DNA from: DATFWC01 sp963777755
GTDB taxonomy: Bacteria; Pseudomonadota; Alphaproteobacteria; Rhizobiales; Xanthobacteraceae
Direction: 5' to 3'
Assembly: GCA_963777755.1 (NCBI GenBank)
Contig: CAVZSC010000035.1
Coordinates: forward strand, 1 to 64,000
Length of the DNA: 64,000 nucleotides
Both the position numbers and the translations under genes were made by a program. The notes below the pieces were generated by a model. The model had not been told where the DNA came from. It saw only the letters and a list, made by a program, of their open reading frames with translations, and ran no database searches. Below, piece by piece: positions 1 to 7,739 of this stretch (its first letter is position 1; every line of letters begins with the position of its first letter).

Positions 1-211
1 CCTCATCTCGATCTCCGCCAGCACGTTTTGGCATCGATTAATGCCGGACGTCCCCGGATCGAAGGCGGCAACAGACCAAGTCGCCTCGACCCGCTCGTCT
101 GCCAGCGGGTAGACCGAGACCCCCGGCAGCACCCTCGCAACCCTCGGCTTGCCGAAGCTCGGAGAGCACCAATGCTTCGATCTCTTGATGGCTCTTCAAT
201 GCCTTCGTCAT
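1..211 (-). pseudogene. Small conserved hypothetical protein, frameshifted and cut by the window edge
   Basis: The ATG at 211 opens a reading frame beginning MTKALKSHQEIEALVLSELR. After about 30 codons the protein-like reading continues only in another frame (VSVYPLADERVEATWSV, then FDPGTSGINRCQNVLAEIEM) up to base 1. The switch sits at a run of five G near 84-90, so one extra G would explain it. I do not recognise a named family; short proteins of this style are common on accessory DNA of Rhizobiales (general knowledge). The gene is incomplete at its 3' end because the window stops. It could also be intact with a sequencing error in the G run. Confidence 0.5.
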
Positions 212-411
212 GACTGTTCCGCTCCCGCAAGCGTCGCCCGAGCGACAGCGTGATCCTTGATCGTCGAGACGTCGAGCCCCAAGCGCATGGCGCGCCGTCT
301 CACAGGGCGGCCCGCCTGTTGCGTGGCGTGTCATGAACCGGCCGCGGAGGCCCGTGTCAGCGGAACGCTACCAGCGGGCTCCGCAGGCCCGGCGCGAGCC
401 ATCGGCCCCTC

Positions 412-426
412 TTAACCGGCGGTTAA
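412..426. promoter_or_regulatory. Palindrome TTAACC-GGC-GGTTAA, possible operator
   Basis: A perfect 6-bp inverted repeat with a 3-nt spacer lies 53 bp upstream of the HTH gene at 479. A related TTAA-containing inverted repeat precedes parA at 10663. Its position suggests an operator for the downstream DNA-binding protein, but this is inference only. Confidence 0.3.
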
Positions 427-478
427 ACATCATGGCGGCACGTTGCGGCATGTTCCCGTGATCTGAGGCGCAACGCGA

Positions 479-928
479 ATGGCATACACCCTGACAGAGG
501 CCGCAACGGCCACCGGCGTGTCCCGCAGCACGATCTTCCGGGCGATCAAAACCGGCCGGATCAGCGCGACCCGGACCGAAGGCGGCAATTTCGAGATCGA
601 GCCCGCCGAGCTGCACCGCGTGTTCCCGCCGGCTGAAACGCGCGCGGCACATGCCGGCAATGGTGCAATGAACCGGGACGCAATGGCGGCTTGCACGGCT
701 GACACGGGGCAGCTCGCCCAGCTCGAGAGCGAGATCAAGGCGTTGCGCGATATGTCAGCCTTGTTGCGCGAGCAGCTTCATGAAACGCGTGACACGGTCG
801 ACGATCTCCGTCGCGATCGGGACGCATGGCGGCAGCAGGCGCAGCAGCTTGCATTGCCCAAGCCGGTGACTGAAACGCCTGCGCAACAGCAGCGCCGCCG
901 CTGGTGGCCCTGGCGGCGGGCGGGCTGA
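479..928 (+). CDS. HTH/coiled-coil DNA-binding protein with Trp-rich tail
   Basis: This 149-residue protein has an N-terminal helix-turn-helix of the MerR/excisionase type (about residues 4-45, with LTEAATATGVSRSTIFRAIK). Residues about 75-125 form a charged coiled coil (LESEIKALRDMSALLREQL and following). It ends in a basic Trp-rich tail, RRRWWPWRRAG. The shape resembles plasmid KfrA-like or accessory DNA-binding proteins; the role is inferred as a local regulator or partition accessory. The ATG at 479 follows a weak GAGG. Its TGA is 2 nt from the next ATG, so the two genes look translationally coupled. The same tail, on decayed ORFs, precedes the two other copies of the downstream gene. Confidence 0.7.
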   Translation: MAYTLTEAATATGVSRSTIFRAIKTGRISATRTEGGNFEIEPAELHRVFPPAETRAAHAGNGAMNRDAMAACTADTGQLAQLESEIKALRDMSALLREQLHETRDTVDDLRRDRDAWRQQAQQLALPKPVTETPAQQQRRRWWPWRRAG

Positions 929-930
929 TC

Positions 931-1179
931 ATGCCACGCGGCAAGCCGCTAACGCAGGAAGCCCGCCTGCGAGGCATTGCGACCCTTCAGGCGCGGGCAG
1001 ACGCCTTTGCGCGCAGCATGGCCGGCACGATCGCGGCGCTGGAGCGCGAAGGCATCACGGCGAGCTACGTGATGGCGAAGCTGCTCAACGAGCGCGGCGT
1101 GGCGACGGCCCGCGGTGGGCGCTGGGATGCCCGTACGGTGATTAACCTGCGGCGTCGCCTGAAACAGCTCGGGCTTTAA
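931..1179 (+). CDS. Orphan recombinase-tail domain protein, copy 1
   Basis: This 82-residue protein starts at ATG 931 and matches only the C-terminal 'recombinase' segment found after the catalytic domain of large serine recombinases: a long helix (RADAFARSMAGTIAALEREG), then MAKLLNERGVATARGGRW and TVINLRRRLKQLGL. There is no catalytic resolvase domain and no room for one upstream, because the HTH gene ends 2 nt before it. Near-identical proteins occur at 11715-11957 and 17031-17270. It could bind DNA as a free-standing recombination-directionality or regulatory factor; that is inference. The same motif order ends the truncated recombinase at 2721-3209. Confidence 0.7.
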   Translation: MPRGKPLTQEARLRGIATLQARADAFARSMAGTIAALEREGITASYVMAKLLNERGVATARGGRWDARTVINLRRRLKQLGL

Positions 1180-1848
1180 CGACAGCAACCGCTCCGGCAT
1201 CGATCCTCAACTCCTGGCGTCGCCGGAATGGCGGCGCGCACTCCTTGCGCATGTTTCGCACCCGCTTATGCGTCACGCGGCTTCCGAACGCTGTCTTCGC
1301 GTCCTCCTCGTCATCGCGTTGGGAGGGGACCCGCCGTTCAAGCAGGCATTTCTTCATGCGGTCTTTGTACCAGCTCCGCAGGACGGCATCCGATACGGGC
1401 GTGGGCCTTAACCTTGCGGGCTTGGGCCTCTTGCGCGTGGCAGCGGCCGCAGGAACCGGCACAGTCAATGCTTCGCCCTGGCGGCGAACAATGATCTCGC
1501 GCGCCACCAGCTCGCCGTCCGCGTCGGCCGCCCGGTCGTAGTTCCAGTGCGGAATCAGATAGCCCCAACGCTCGGCATCCACGTCGACGCGTCGGCCGTC
1601 AGGGAGGCACATGTTGGCGACCAAGCGGCCTTCCAGCAGCTCGCCAAGCACCAACTTCGAAACCAGGGCAACGCGGCCCGAATAGACGGCATGGCAAACC
1701 GGCCGTAGATGCCTCGGCGCGGCGCCTTGCCCGCGCGGCGCTCGATGTCATGAATACACGAAAGGATCGCCTCTCGACGCATCCGAGTGTCGAGCAGACG
1801 ATGCGCCTCGCGCAGGGCAACCGGATGGTCGGCTCGATAGGGCGCCAT
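1142..1848 (-). pseudogene. Frameshifted hypothetical protein of Rhizobiales accessory type
   Basis: Two overlapping frames on the minus strand together give one protein. The first part (ATG at 1848) reads MAPYRADHPVALREAHRLL and ends near IERRAGKAPRRGIYGRFA. The rest, from about 1670 in another frame, reads VALVSKLVLGELLEGRL, then a basic linker and LRSWYKDRMKKCL and EEDAKTAFGSRVTHKRVRNM. The join near 1655-1680 needs a one-base shift. No catalytic motif is visible; the LRxWYxxR...FGxxVxRxxVR pattern is common in uncharacterised plasmid or prophage proteins of this order. The C-terminus overlaps the 43-bp repeat and the 3' end of the convergent gene at 931, so it may have been rewritten by the duplication. 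Confidence 0.5.
1180..1222. repeat. 43-bp repeat following recombinase-tail copy 1
   Basis: These 43 bases directly after the stop codon recur at 11958-12000 after recombinase-tail copy 2 with a single mismatch. The duplicated unit therefore extends beyond the coding sequence. Confidence 0.85.
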
Positions 1849-2135
1849 CGCTCAGCGAACCGATGCGCGTGCGCCCGCAATAGGAGGCGGTCGCGACTAT
1901 TGCTCGCCATTGTCCTCTCTCCGATTGGCATTGGTGCTGGCCCGTCGGTCTGAGCTTGCTGCTGGCAATAACAGTTTCTGCCGCCTTCGCTGCCACTGGG
2001 CGCTGAAATGAAAAAAGGCCGCTGCCGACCCCTCATCATTGATGCAAGAAGTCCCGTTAGGATTTCGGCCAGCACCGCGACCACCATGCCGGTGACCGCT
2101 TGAGGTATGCTGACGCCCGACGCGGCTAGGTCCGA
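1849..2135. other. Intergenic stretch without a recognisable gene
   Basis: About 290 bases between the frameshifted gene and the peptide genes. I see no convincing ORF on either strand, no maturation or export gene for the nearby leader peptides, and no RNA gene. Confidence 0.4.
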
Positions 2136-2315
2136 TCAACCGAAAATAGAGTCCGCATAGTCTGAGCCGAACAGAGCGATGACGCCACGCGATACGCCTC
2201 CAGCAGCCACGACGCCACTAATCATCACACTTTCCAGTGTTGTGGTCTTGCCTCCCGAGACGAGGTCGAGTTCGGCTGTGGTCAACTCTCGGCGTTCGTT
2301 GTTATTATTCGACAT
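2136..2315 (-). CDS. Double-glycine leader (bacteriocin-type) peptide, second of a pair
   Basis: This 59-residue peptide has a leader reading NERRELTTAELDLVSGGK, the ELxxxELDxVSGG pattern of double-glycine leaders cut by C39-type peptidase/ABC exporters (family knowledge). The core after GG is small and hydrophobic (SVMISGVVAAGGVSRGVIAL), as in pore-forming class II peptides. An AAGGAG site lies 6 nt before the ATG at 2315; a GTG one codon upstream is possible but too close to it. It lies 67 bp downstream of a sister gene that shares the leader motif but not the core. No exporter, peptidase or immunity gene is visible in the window, so export must use a distant system or the gene may be an orphan. 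Confidence 0.65.
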   Translation of the reverse strand: MSNNNNERRELTTAELDLVSGGKTTTLESVMISGVVAAGGVSRGVIALFGSDYADSIFG

Positions 2316-2328
2316 CACACACTCCTTA

Positions 2329-2368
2329 TGAACCGAGCGCGACTATTCGCACTCGGTGGATGCTGGAA
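2329..2368 (-). repeat. 40-bp element upstream of leader peptide 2
   Basis: 32 of 40 positions match the element at 2579-2618 upstream of the sister peptide gene. Here it ends directly before the ribosome binding site. It is probably a shared promoter or untranslated-region element duplicated with the genes. Confidence 0.6.
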
Positions 2369-2382
2369 TTTTCGATTTTCTC

Positions 2383-2532
2383 TTAGAAGCCGACGCTGCC
2401 CGCGGAGGGATCGTAAGGCCGCTGGGACCGCAGGAAGTGGATGTCCTGAACACTAACTTTACCACCGCTCACCAAGTCCAATTCGTCGTCCCGCAACACG
2501 CGGTCAGTCTTGGCATTCTCGATCTTGCTCAT
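2383..2532 (-). CDS. Double-glycine leader (bacteriocin-type) peptide, first of a pair
   Basis: A 49-residue ORF starts at ATG 2532 behind an AAGGAG site 7 nt upstream. The leader is MSKIENAKTDRVLRDDELDL followed by VSGGK, giving the DDELDLVSGGK cleavage motif shared with the next gene. The core (VSVQDIHFLRSQRPYDPSAG and a short tail) is polar, unlike the hydrophobic core of its neighbour, so the pair may be a two-component set with different partners. It is a likely secreted peptide; the target is unknown. Both genes lie on the minus strand in the same order with similar upstream elements, which points to tandem duplication followed by core diversification. Confidence 0.65.
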   Translation of the reverse strand: MSKIENAKTDRVLRDDELDLVSGGKVSVQDIHFLRSQRPYDPSAGSVGF

Positions 2533-2578
2533 TGGTCAGCTCCTTGGGTTCGGTGGCCTCTCAAGCTGGCCACTTAGC

Positions 2579-2618
2579 TGAAACGAGCGCGACCATCCGC
2601 ACCCGTTCGACGCTGGGA
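2579..2618 (-). repeat. 40-bp element upstream of leader peptide 1
   Basis: This is the partner of the element at 2329-2368. The core CGAGCGCGAC is identical in both, and most differences are transitions. It lies 47 bp upstream of the first peptide start. Confidence 0.6.
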
Positions 2619-2720
2619 GAATGGCATGATCGAAATCGCGGCGCTGTTCCCTAGGGAACCTGTGAGAGTTTAAGGCCAATAGGTCGAGCCTCGTGCCCGA
2701 CTGCTGCACTGGAGCCGCAC

Positions 2721-3209
2721 GTGCGCAAGCTCAAGGCACCGGTCATCTGCGCCAAGCTCGACCTTCGCGACGTGCACTACATCAGCGGGCTGATGAAGCA
2801 CCGGGTGCCCTTCATCGTGGCGGAACTGGGCTCCGACACGGATCCGTTCTTGCTGCACTTGTACGCCGCGCTCGCCGAGAAGGAACGGGCGCTCATCTCG
2901 CGGCGGACCAAGGATGCGCTCGCGGCTGCCAAGGCCCGTGGTGTCGTCGTCGGCGGCATGCGCGACAAGAGCCTTGAGCTACAGGCCGAGGCCAGGGAGC
3001 GCGCGGAGGCGCTGCGTCCGCTGTTTGCTGAGCTTGCCGGCAAGTCTACCAACGCCATCGCTGCCGAGCTTAACGCGCGCCAGGTGCCGACGCCGAAGGG
3101 CGGCGTTTGGCATGCAGGAACCGTGATCCGCGTTCAACGCCGGCTGAAGGATTGGACCATGCCTCCTGCAGCACCACCACCTTGTCACGCGCGCGGAAGG
3201 CGGCGGTGA
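2721..3209 (+). pseudogene. Serine recombinase lacking the catalytic N-terminus
   Basis: The readable 162 residues begin in the middle of a resolvase domain (KLKAPVICAKLDLRDVHYIS, then PFIVAELGSDTDPFLLHLYA and ALAEKERALISRRTKDAL). They continue into the recombinase tail (TNAIAAELNARQVPTPKGGVW). The conserved LDRLSRD motif is reduced to LDLRD, and the first part of the domain with the catalytic serine is absent, so it cannot recombine DNA. The 3' end runs into unrelated Pro/Arg codons. It is a remnant of the mobility gene of this island, and its tail may be the ancestor of the free-standing tail proteins at 931, 11715 and 17031. Confidence 0.75.
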
Positions 3210-3309
3210 TGACGATAGTGGAGCCGTCACGGTCGATCAGGTGCTGCCGCGCCGCGGTGACACCCTGCCGCTGCCGTTTGTCGAGCCCACATCGGATGAT
3301 GATAATGAC

Positions 3310-3333
3310 GAGGCCGCCAACTGAGGCGGCCTC
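3310..3333. terminator. 9-bp GC-rich hairpin, possible terminator
   Basis: GAGGCCGCC and GGCGGCCTC form a perfect 9-bp stem with a 6-nt loop, between the recombinase remnant and the convergent DUF1330 remnant. There is no T run on either side, so intrinsic termination is uncertain. Confidence 0.4.
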
Positions 3334-3355
3334 TCATCGAAAACTCCGGAGTTGT

Positions 3356-3754
3356 TTACTGCCCCTCGACCGCATAGCGGCGGAAGTCGGCGTACTGCTT
3401 ACCGATCTTGAGTGCTGCCTGATAATCGGTGCTGTCGTACCAATCCTTCAGCTTGTCCATGCTTTCCCATTGCTAAATCGTAATGCGCTTCGGCGGAGTG
3501 CCGTCCATTGCCGTTATCGGTTTTGCTCCGGCTCCGGCGTCACCGCCGATCAAAACGAACTTGGCACCAGCACTCCTGACCGTGGCCTGAGCTTTGGGAG
3601 CAAACTCAGAGCCGTACTTTGCCGCATCCTTCACATCGATTTCAGTGATGAGGTAGACAGGCGGTTTGGCCTGCGCGTGAATGCCCTGAATAGCAATCGC
3701 TCCTAACCCGAAGCCGGCAAGCATTCCCAATCCCACTGCGTAGTAGGTCTTCAT
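3356..3754 (-). pseudogene. DUF1330-family exported protein with an in-frame amber stop
   Basis: ATG 3754 starts MKTYYAVGLGMLAGFGLGAI, a signal peptide ending near HAQA. DUF1330 sequence follows (PVYLITEIDVKDAAKYGSEF, then GGDAGAGAKPITAMDGTPPK). At 3473-3475 the codon is TAG. The same frame then continues with QWESMDKLKDWYDSTDYQAA and YADFRRYAVEGQ to a TAA at 3356-3358, which is exactly the missing C-terminal half of the family. A single substitution (for example TTG to TAG) therefore truncates an otherwise complete gene of about 130 codons. DUF1330 proteins are small dimeric ferredoxin-like-fold proteins of unknown role. It lies just outside the left end of the large insertion sequence. Confidence 0.8.
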
Positions 3755-3871
3755 GATGACGCCTCCATGCGGCTGAGCTTGTACCCTTAGCGCGGGTCGC
3801 CCTCCCGCGCCAGACAACTCTACCACGCTGACGAAGGCCGACGAGCGAATTAGGACACTGCGCTCAGCAAA

Positions 3872-6451
3872 TTCAGACCTCCTGACATAGACGATTTCCC
3901 CGACAGGAAACACGGGGCTATTTGCGTGCAAGGTGCGGACCAATACTTGTCCGGTTTTTCCGGCCTGCAGTTGACAACTGGCTGAGAAGGCGAAGGTTTT
4001 GAGGGAGCGCTTGCGGACTCAAACCTGTCCGCTTTAGCCCGGCGCATGAGCGCTCAACAAGTCTTGGCGCTGCCCTCGCTGGCGGCATCGAATACCGTGA
4101 TCATCAATGCGCGCTGCAGCTTGCGGATCGAGGCGGATCAGCGCGTGATCGTCGTTGCCGGACTGCCGGTCCATCACTATCGCGTCGAGGATGCGGTCGC
4201 CGAGGCCTATGCGATGGTGTTCTTGGTGGGGTCGGGCTTTGCCCAGCAGACGGATGTAGCGCGGGCGTTTGCCCGATCGGTGCGCACCGTGCGGCGCTAC
4301 CAAGGGCGCTATGCACAGGGCGGCATGGCAGCACTTGCTCGGGAGGAAGGTTGGCGGCGCGGTCGGCGACGTATCTCTGAGAAACGTCTGCGCAGCATCG
4401 AGATGCTGAAGAGCCAGGGGCTGAGCAACCGGGCGATCGCGCACCGGCTGGGTGTCAGCGAGAAAGCCATCCGCAAGCTGGTCGGGTCTTCGAAGCCCGC
4501 CGAGAGCGCGCAGATTGCATTTGCCGGGATCACGGCCGCTCTGGGGAAGCCGCTGGCGACAGCGGTGGCGTCTGCACAGTTGACCGGCAATGCCATGCCA
4601 CCGGCGCAGGACCATGCCGGGAACTGCGATCCGATCCCCGCGCCTGCGGACGAGGGTGAGCCGGTGCCGATGAGCCTCGACTGCGATGCGAGCGATCGGA
4701 CTTTCGATCGGCAGCTCGCCCATCTGGGGCTGCTCGATGATGCCGCGCCGCTCTTCCGCGATGGTTCCCTGGTTCCCGGTGCCGGCGCCCTGTTGGCCCT
4801 GCCGTGTTTGGTGGAGAGCGGGCTGTTTCGGATCAGCCGCAAGCTCTACGGTGAGATCGGTCCGGCCTTCTATGGCCTGCGCACAACGTTGCTGACCCTC
4901 CTGCTCATGGCGCTGCTCCGCATCAAGAGGCCCGAGCATCTCAAGGAACGAGACCCGGCCGCTTTCGGTAAACTCCTTGGGCTCGACCGAGCACCGGAAG
5001 TGAAGACGCTGCGCCGCCGGCTCACCCGCCTCGCCGCGCACCATTGCGCCGAGCAGCTGGGCGCGGAGCTTGCGCGTCTGCGTGTCGATCAGCGCGGACA
5101 TCTCATGGGGTTTTTGTACATCGATGGCCATGTGCGCGCCTATCACGGCCATCGCGCCATCACATCAAGGGCTTACGTGCCGCGCCGCCATCTGGCCATG
5201 CCCGCCAGCACCGATTACTGGATCAACGATCGCTCGGGCGACCCATTGCTCGTCATTACCGGGGAGGTTGACGCTGCATTGACCAAGGCCTTGCCCCGGC
5301 TGCTTCGCGAAGTGCGGGACCTGGTCGGCGAGCGTCGGGTCACCATCGTCTTCGATCGCGGCGGCTGGAGCCCGAGATTGTTCGCCACGATGATCAAGGA
5401 CGGCTTCGACTTGCTGACCTATCGCAAGGGCCGGTCCCGTCGCATCAATGCGCGGCGGTTCATCCGGCGTCGCGCCGAACTCGACGAATGCTGGGTAGAC
5501 TATCTCCTGCACGACCAGCCTGTGGGCTTCATGAAAGGAAAGCTGCGCTTACGACAGGTCACGCGCCTGTGCGACGACGGTCATCAGACGCAGGTGATCA
5601 CGAGTCGATGGGACCTGCGCGACATCGAGATCGCCTACCGCATGTTCGAGCGCTGGCGACAGGAGAACTTCTTCAAGTACATGCGAGAAGAGTTCCTGCT
5701 CGATGCGCTCGTCGATTACCAGATCGAGCCGGAGGACCCAACCCGCACCATCCCCAACCCCAAGCGCCGCGCGTTGGATAAGGCGATCCGTGCGGCACGC
5801 ACTGATCTTGCCAAGTTCGAACGCGAATACGGTGCCGCGGCCGCCGACAATACCGAACGACGCCGGCCGACCATGCGGGGCTTCAAGATCGCCCACCGCA
5901 GGCTCGGCAAGCAGCTGCGAACAGCCCGCGCTCGCGTGGCGCAACTCTTCGAGCAGCGTCGCGACGTTCCCAAGCGCGTCGAAGTCCGAGACATCAACGA
6001 GAGGGCCATTGTCAAGCTCGCCACGGAACGCAAGCACTTGACCGACATCATCAAAATGGTTGCCTATCAGGCCGAGAGCGATCTGGCTACGCTGTTGCGA
6101 CCTCACTACGCCCGTGCCGATCAAGAGGGGCGAACCCTGCTGCATGAGCTGTTCGCCTCGGCAGGCGACATCCGCGTCTGCGATAGCCAGTTGCATATCA
6201 CCTTGGCTCCGCTCAGCTCGCCGCATCGAACCCGCGCCGCCCAGGCCCTCTGTGCGATGCTCGACCAAACGGCGACGATCTTCCCCGGCTCTCGCCTGCG
6301 CATGCGCTTTGCCGTGCATCCGCCACCTCGTATCGGTCTTGCCTTCCCAGGCTCGCCGGTCGAGATCAGCACCGCCACCGCCGCCGTCCCGGCTCCCTGA
6401 TCGGCCTCGGAACCGGACATTTTTGCGCTGTGCTATGTCAGGAGGTCTGAA
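3872..6451 (+). mobile_element. Insertion sequence with perfect 19-bp terminal inverted repeats
   Basis: The left end TTCAGACCTCCTGACATAG (3872-3890) is the exact reverse complement of 6433-6451, bounding a 2580-bp element with one large transposase gene. A 13-bp direct repeat AATTAGGACACTG lies outside both ends (3848-3860 and 6451-6463). The right copy abuts the terminal repeat, whereas the left copy is 11 nt away, so it is not a simple target duplication. It may be a trace of an older element into which this one inserted. Confidence 0.85.
4046..6400 (+). CDS. Large DDE transposase of the 2.58-kb insertion sequence
   Basis: The 784-residue protein fills the element. Residues about 60-150 carry helix-turn-helix segments (FAQQTDVARAFARSVRTVRR, then GLSNRAIAHRLGVSEKAIRK). 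A putative DDE triad is visible as D in FLYIDGHVRAYHG, D in VTIVFDRGGWSP and E in RWRQENFFKYMREEF, followed by a long charged C-terminal region. The layout fits large transposases of unclassified groups with some IS1634-like features; exact family assignment needs a search. The frame is intact from ATG to TGA, so the element may still be active. The start is ATG 4046, after a leader carrying the left inverted repeat. Confidence 0.8.
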   Translation: MSAQQVLALPSLAASNTVIINARCSLRIEADQRVIVVAGLPVHHYRVEDAVAEAYAMVFLVGSGFAQQTDVARAFARSVRTVRRYQGRYAQGGMAALAREEGWRRGRRRISEKRLRSIEMLKSQGLSNRAIAHRLGVSEKAIRKLVGSSKPAESAQIAFAGITAALGKPLATAVASAQLTGNAMPPAQDHAGNCDPIPAPADEGEPVPMSLDCDASDRTFDRQLAHLGLLDDAAPLFRDGSLVPGAGALLALPCLVESGLFRISRKLYGEIGPAFYGLRTTLLTLLLMALLRIKRPEHLKERDPAAFGKLLGLDRAPEVKTLRRRLTRLAAHHCAEQLGAELARLRVDQRGHLMGFLYIDGHVRAYHGHRAITSRAYVPRRHLAMPASTDYWINDRSGDPLLVITGEVDAALTKALPRLLREVRDLVGERRVTIVFDRGGWSPRLFATMIKDGFDLLTYRKGRSRRINARRFIRRRAELDECWVDYLLHDQPVGFMKGKLRLRQVTRLCDDGHQTQVITSRWDLRDIEIAYRMFERWRQENFFKYMREEFLLDALVDYQIEPEDPTRTIPNPKRRALDKAIRAARTDLAKFEREYGAAAADNTERRRPTMRGFKIAHRRLGKQLRTARARVAQLFEQRRDVPKRVEVRDINERAIVKLATERKHLTDIIKMVAYQAESDLATLLRPHYARADQEGRTLLHELFASAGDIRVCDSQLHITLAPLSSPHRTRAAQALCAMLDQTATIFPGSRLRMRFAVHPPPRIGLAFPGSPVEISTATAAVPAP

Positions 6452-6569
6452 ATTAGGACACTGGGGGTCGAACTAGGACAGTACCCGAGAATGGATTGCG
6501 CGCGGAAATCCTCAGTGGGCGGACTGGGCCGATCCTCGAGGATACATCTCGAAAATATGGCGTGCCTAT

Positions 6570-6663
6570 TCAAAGTCGCATTTTCCAATAATAGCCTTGC
6601 TCGTCGTCGCGTGTCGGCTGATCGGCCGGCACCCAGTCCGGCGCGTACAGTGGCCGCCTGCCA
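6570..6663 (-). pseudogene. Remnant of a WVPADQPT-family protein (fifth copy)
   Basis: The minus strand reads LYAPDWVPADQPTRDDE, then GYYWKMRL and a TGA at 6570-6572. This is the C-terminal signature of the family found at 8448, 8774, 12668 and 15029. The N-terminal part is missing. It directly follows the DUF5681-like gene, whose own C-terminus (IIQRVREPK) matches the tail found before the other members. It is therefore a decayed array position, left near the IS end. Confidence 0.55.
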
Positions 6664-7025
6664 TCATTTCGGCTCCCGCACCCGCTGGATGATTTCGACG
6701 ATCAGCGTGCCGTCCGGGTCGCTGGCGACTGGCTGCACGGGTCTGCCCCAGCCGCGATCGAGCACCAACGCCGCCGCCTGTGCCTTGGCCGAAGCCGAGG
6801 CTTTGGGTTCTCCATTATCCGCTGCAACGTCTTGAGGGCCAGGGGGGTCAGCCGCCGTGCCGCCTCCCGCACGTCCAAGAGAGCCGCGCGCTGCGCCTTC
6901 GAGAAGCCGCCTGGGTTCGGCGCGGTGCCCTTGACCCACCTACCACGCTCGCCGCGGACTGGCTCAGGGGCCTCGCCCTCGCGGGGCAACTCTCGTTCGT
7001 AACGACGTCGACCTCTTCGTTCCAA
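6664..7025 (-). pseudogene. DUF5681-like (phage packaging-type) protein, frameshifted
   Basis: The first part (ATG 7025) reads RGERGRWVKGTAPNPGGFSK and EAARRLTPLALKTLQRIMEN. The continuation is in a different frame: PKASASAKAQAAALVLDRGW, then GRPVQPVASDPDGTLIVEII and QRVREPK. The RGxWxKGxxxNPGG...ALxxL...A..LLDRGxGRPxQ order is typical of DUF5681/small-terminase-like proteins of prophage and plasmid regions. The join near 6800-6806 lies in a short run of C and A, so a one-base change broke it. The terminal IIQRVRExK tail is shared with array proteins at 8774 and 13195, an unexpected link between two otherwise unrelated proteins. Confidence 0.6.
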
Positions 7026-7048
7026 CGCTCAGCCACCGCAGGCCCTCC

Positions 7049-7243
7049 TCACCCGGCCTCGACCAGCAGCCCACGCTGGCGCAGACGGGCGATCAGCGCC
7101 TGCCTGGCCACCTCGGACACCGTGGTCCACTCGCGCGCCGCGTCAGCAGCCGCAGCCGCCTCAAGATCCTTGGGGACGCGGTAGGCGATGCGTCCGTCAT
7201 AGCTCCGAAGCGGCGAAGCCCGCTCCTCAGTGGAACTGCTCAT
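7049..7243 (-). CDS. Small ribbon-helix-helix-like protein
   Basis: This 64-residue protein begins at ATG 7243, behind a GAGAGGA site (the upstream in-frame ATG at 7273 lacks one). After a polar N-terminus the segment RIAYRVPKDLEAAAAADAAR and VSEVARQALIARLRQRGLL has the beta-strand/helix/helix pattern of ribbon-helix-helix regulators. It would act as a dimeric DNA binder or antitoxin-like regulator; no toxin is adjacent. It is divergent from the nuclease gene at 7326, with 80 bp of shared upstream DNA, so it may regulate that promoter. Confidence 0.5.
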   Translation of the reverse strand: MSSSTEERASPLRSYDGRIAYRVPKDLEAAAAADAAREWTTVSEVARQALIARLRQRGLLVEAG

Positions 7244-7325
7244 GGGGTCCTCTCGAATTAGTTTCACGTGCAACTATTACCATATTCGTGTACCAATGTT
7301 GCCCGGCAAGCAACCCTTTTTCGCC

Positions 7326-7739
7326 ATGCCCACCGCCGTCCAGTTGCCGTTGTTCCTCGAGCGCCGACGTCGGCCCCCGGCTCCGCTTGAGCGGCGTGTG
7401 CACTGTGCCGTCGTCGATTTGCTGCGAGCGGCCGGCAAACCAGGCTGGCTGTTCCTGCATCCGGCGAACGGCGAGTACCGCACCGCTCAAACCGCCGCCC
7501 TGTTGCAGCGCCTCGGCGTCGCGCCGGGCGCCTTCGACCTGTTGCTGATCGGACCGGACGGCATCCACCGCTGGCTCGAGCTCAAGCGCGCGGGGGGTGG
7601 CCGGCTGTCGCCGGCACAGCAGTGGTTTGCCGCCGAGCTGGAGCGCCGCGGCGTTCCCCACGCGGTCGCCAGTGGCTTCGACCAGGCGGTTGAGGTGCTG
7701 CAGTCGTGGGGCGTTCTGCGGGCGTGCCGGGTGCAGTGA
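7326..7739 (+). CDS. VRR-NUC domain nuclease
   Basis: The 137-residue protein starts at ATG 7326. The VRR-NUC core is clear: LFLHPANGEYRTAQTAALLQ supplies the early part, then GAFDLLLIGPDGIHRWLELK gives the D...ExK metal-binding set of the PD-(D/E)XK fold, and RLSPAQQWFAAELERRGVPH with a final VASGFDQAVEVLQSWGVL completes it. VRR-NUC proteins are structure-specific or phage-associated endonucleases (family knowledge); stand-alone short versions are typical of prophages. Its TGA overlaps the next gene's ATG (TGATG), so the two are co-translated. Confidence 0.8.
   Translation: MPTAVQLPLFLERRRRPPAPLERRVHCAVVDLLRAAGKPGWLFLHPANGEYRTAQTAALLQRLGVAPGAFDLLLIGPDGIHRWLELKRAGGGRLSPAQQWFAAELERRGVPHAVASGFDQAVEVLQSWGVLRACRVQ

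Noticed and set aside
2640..2720. Full-length serine recombinase beginning upstream of 2721
   Set aside because: No resolvase N-terminus with the catalytic Ser is found in any frame between the peptide genes and 2721; the LDRLSRD motif is also damaged.
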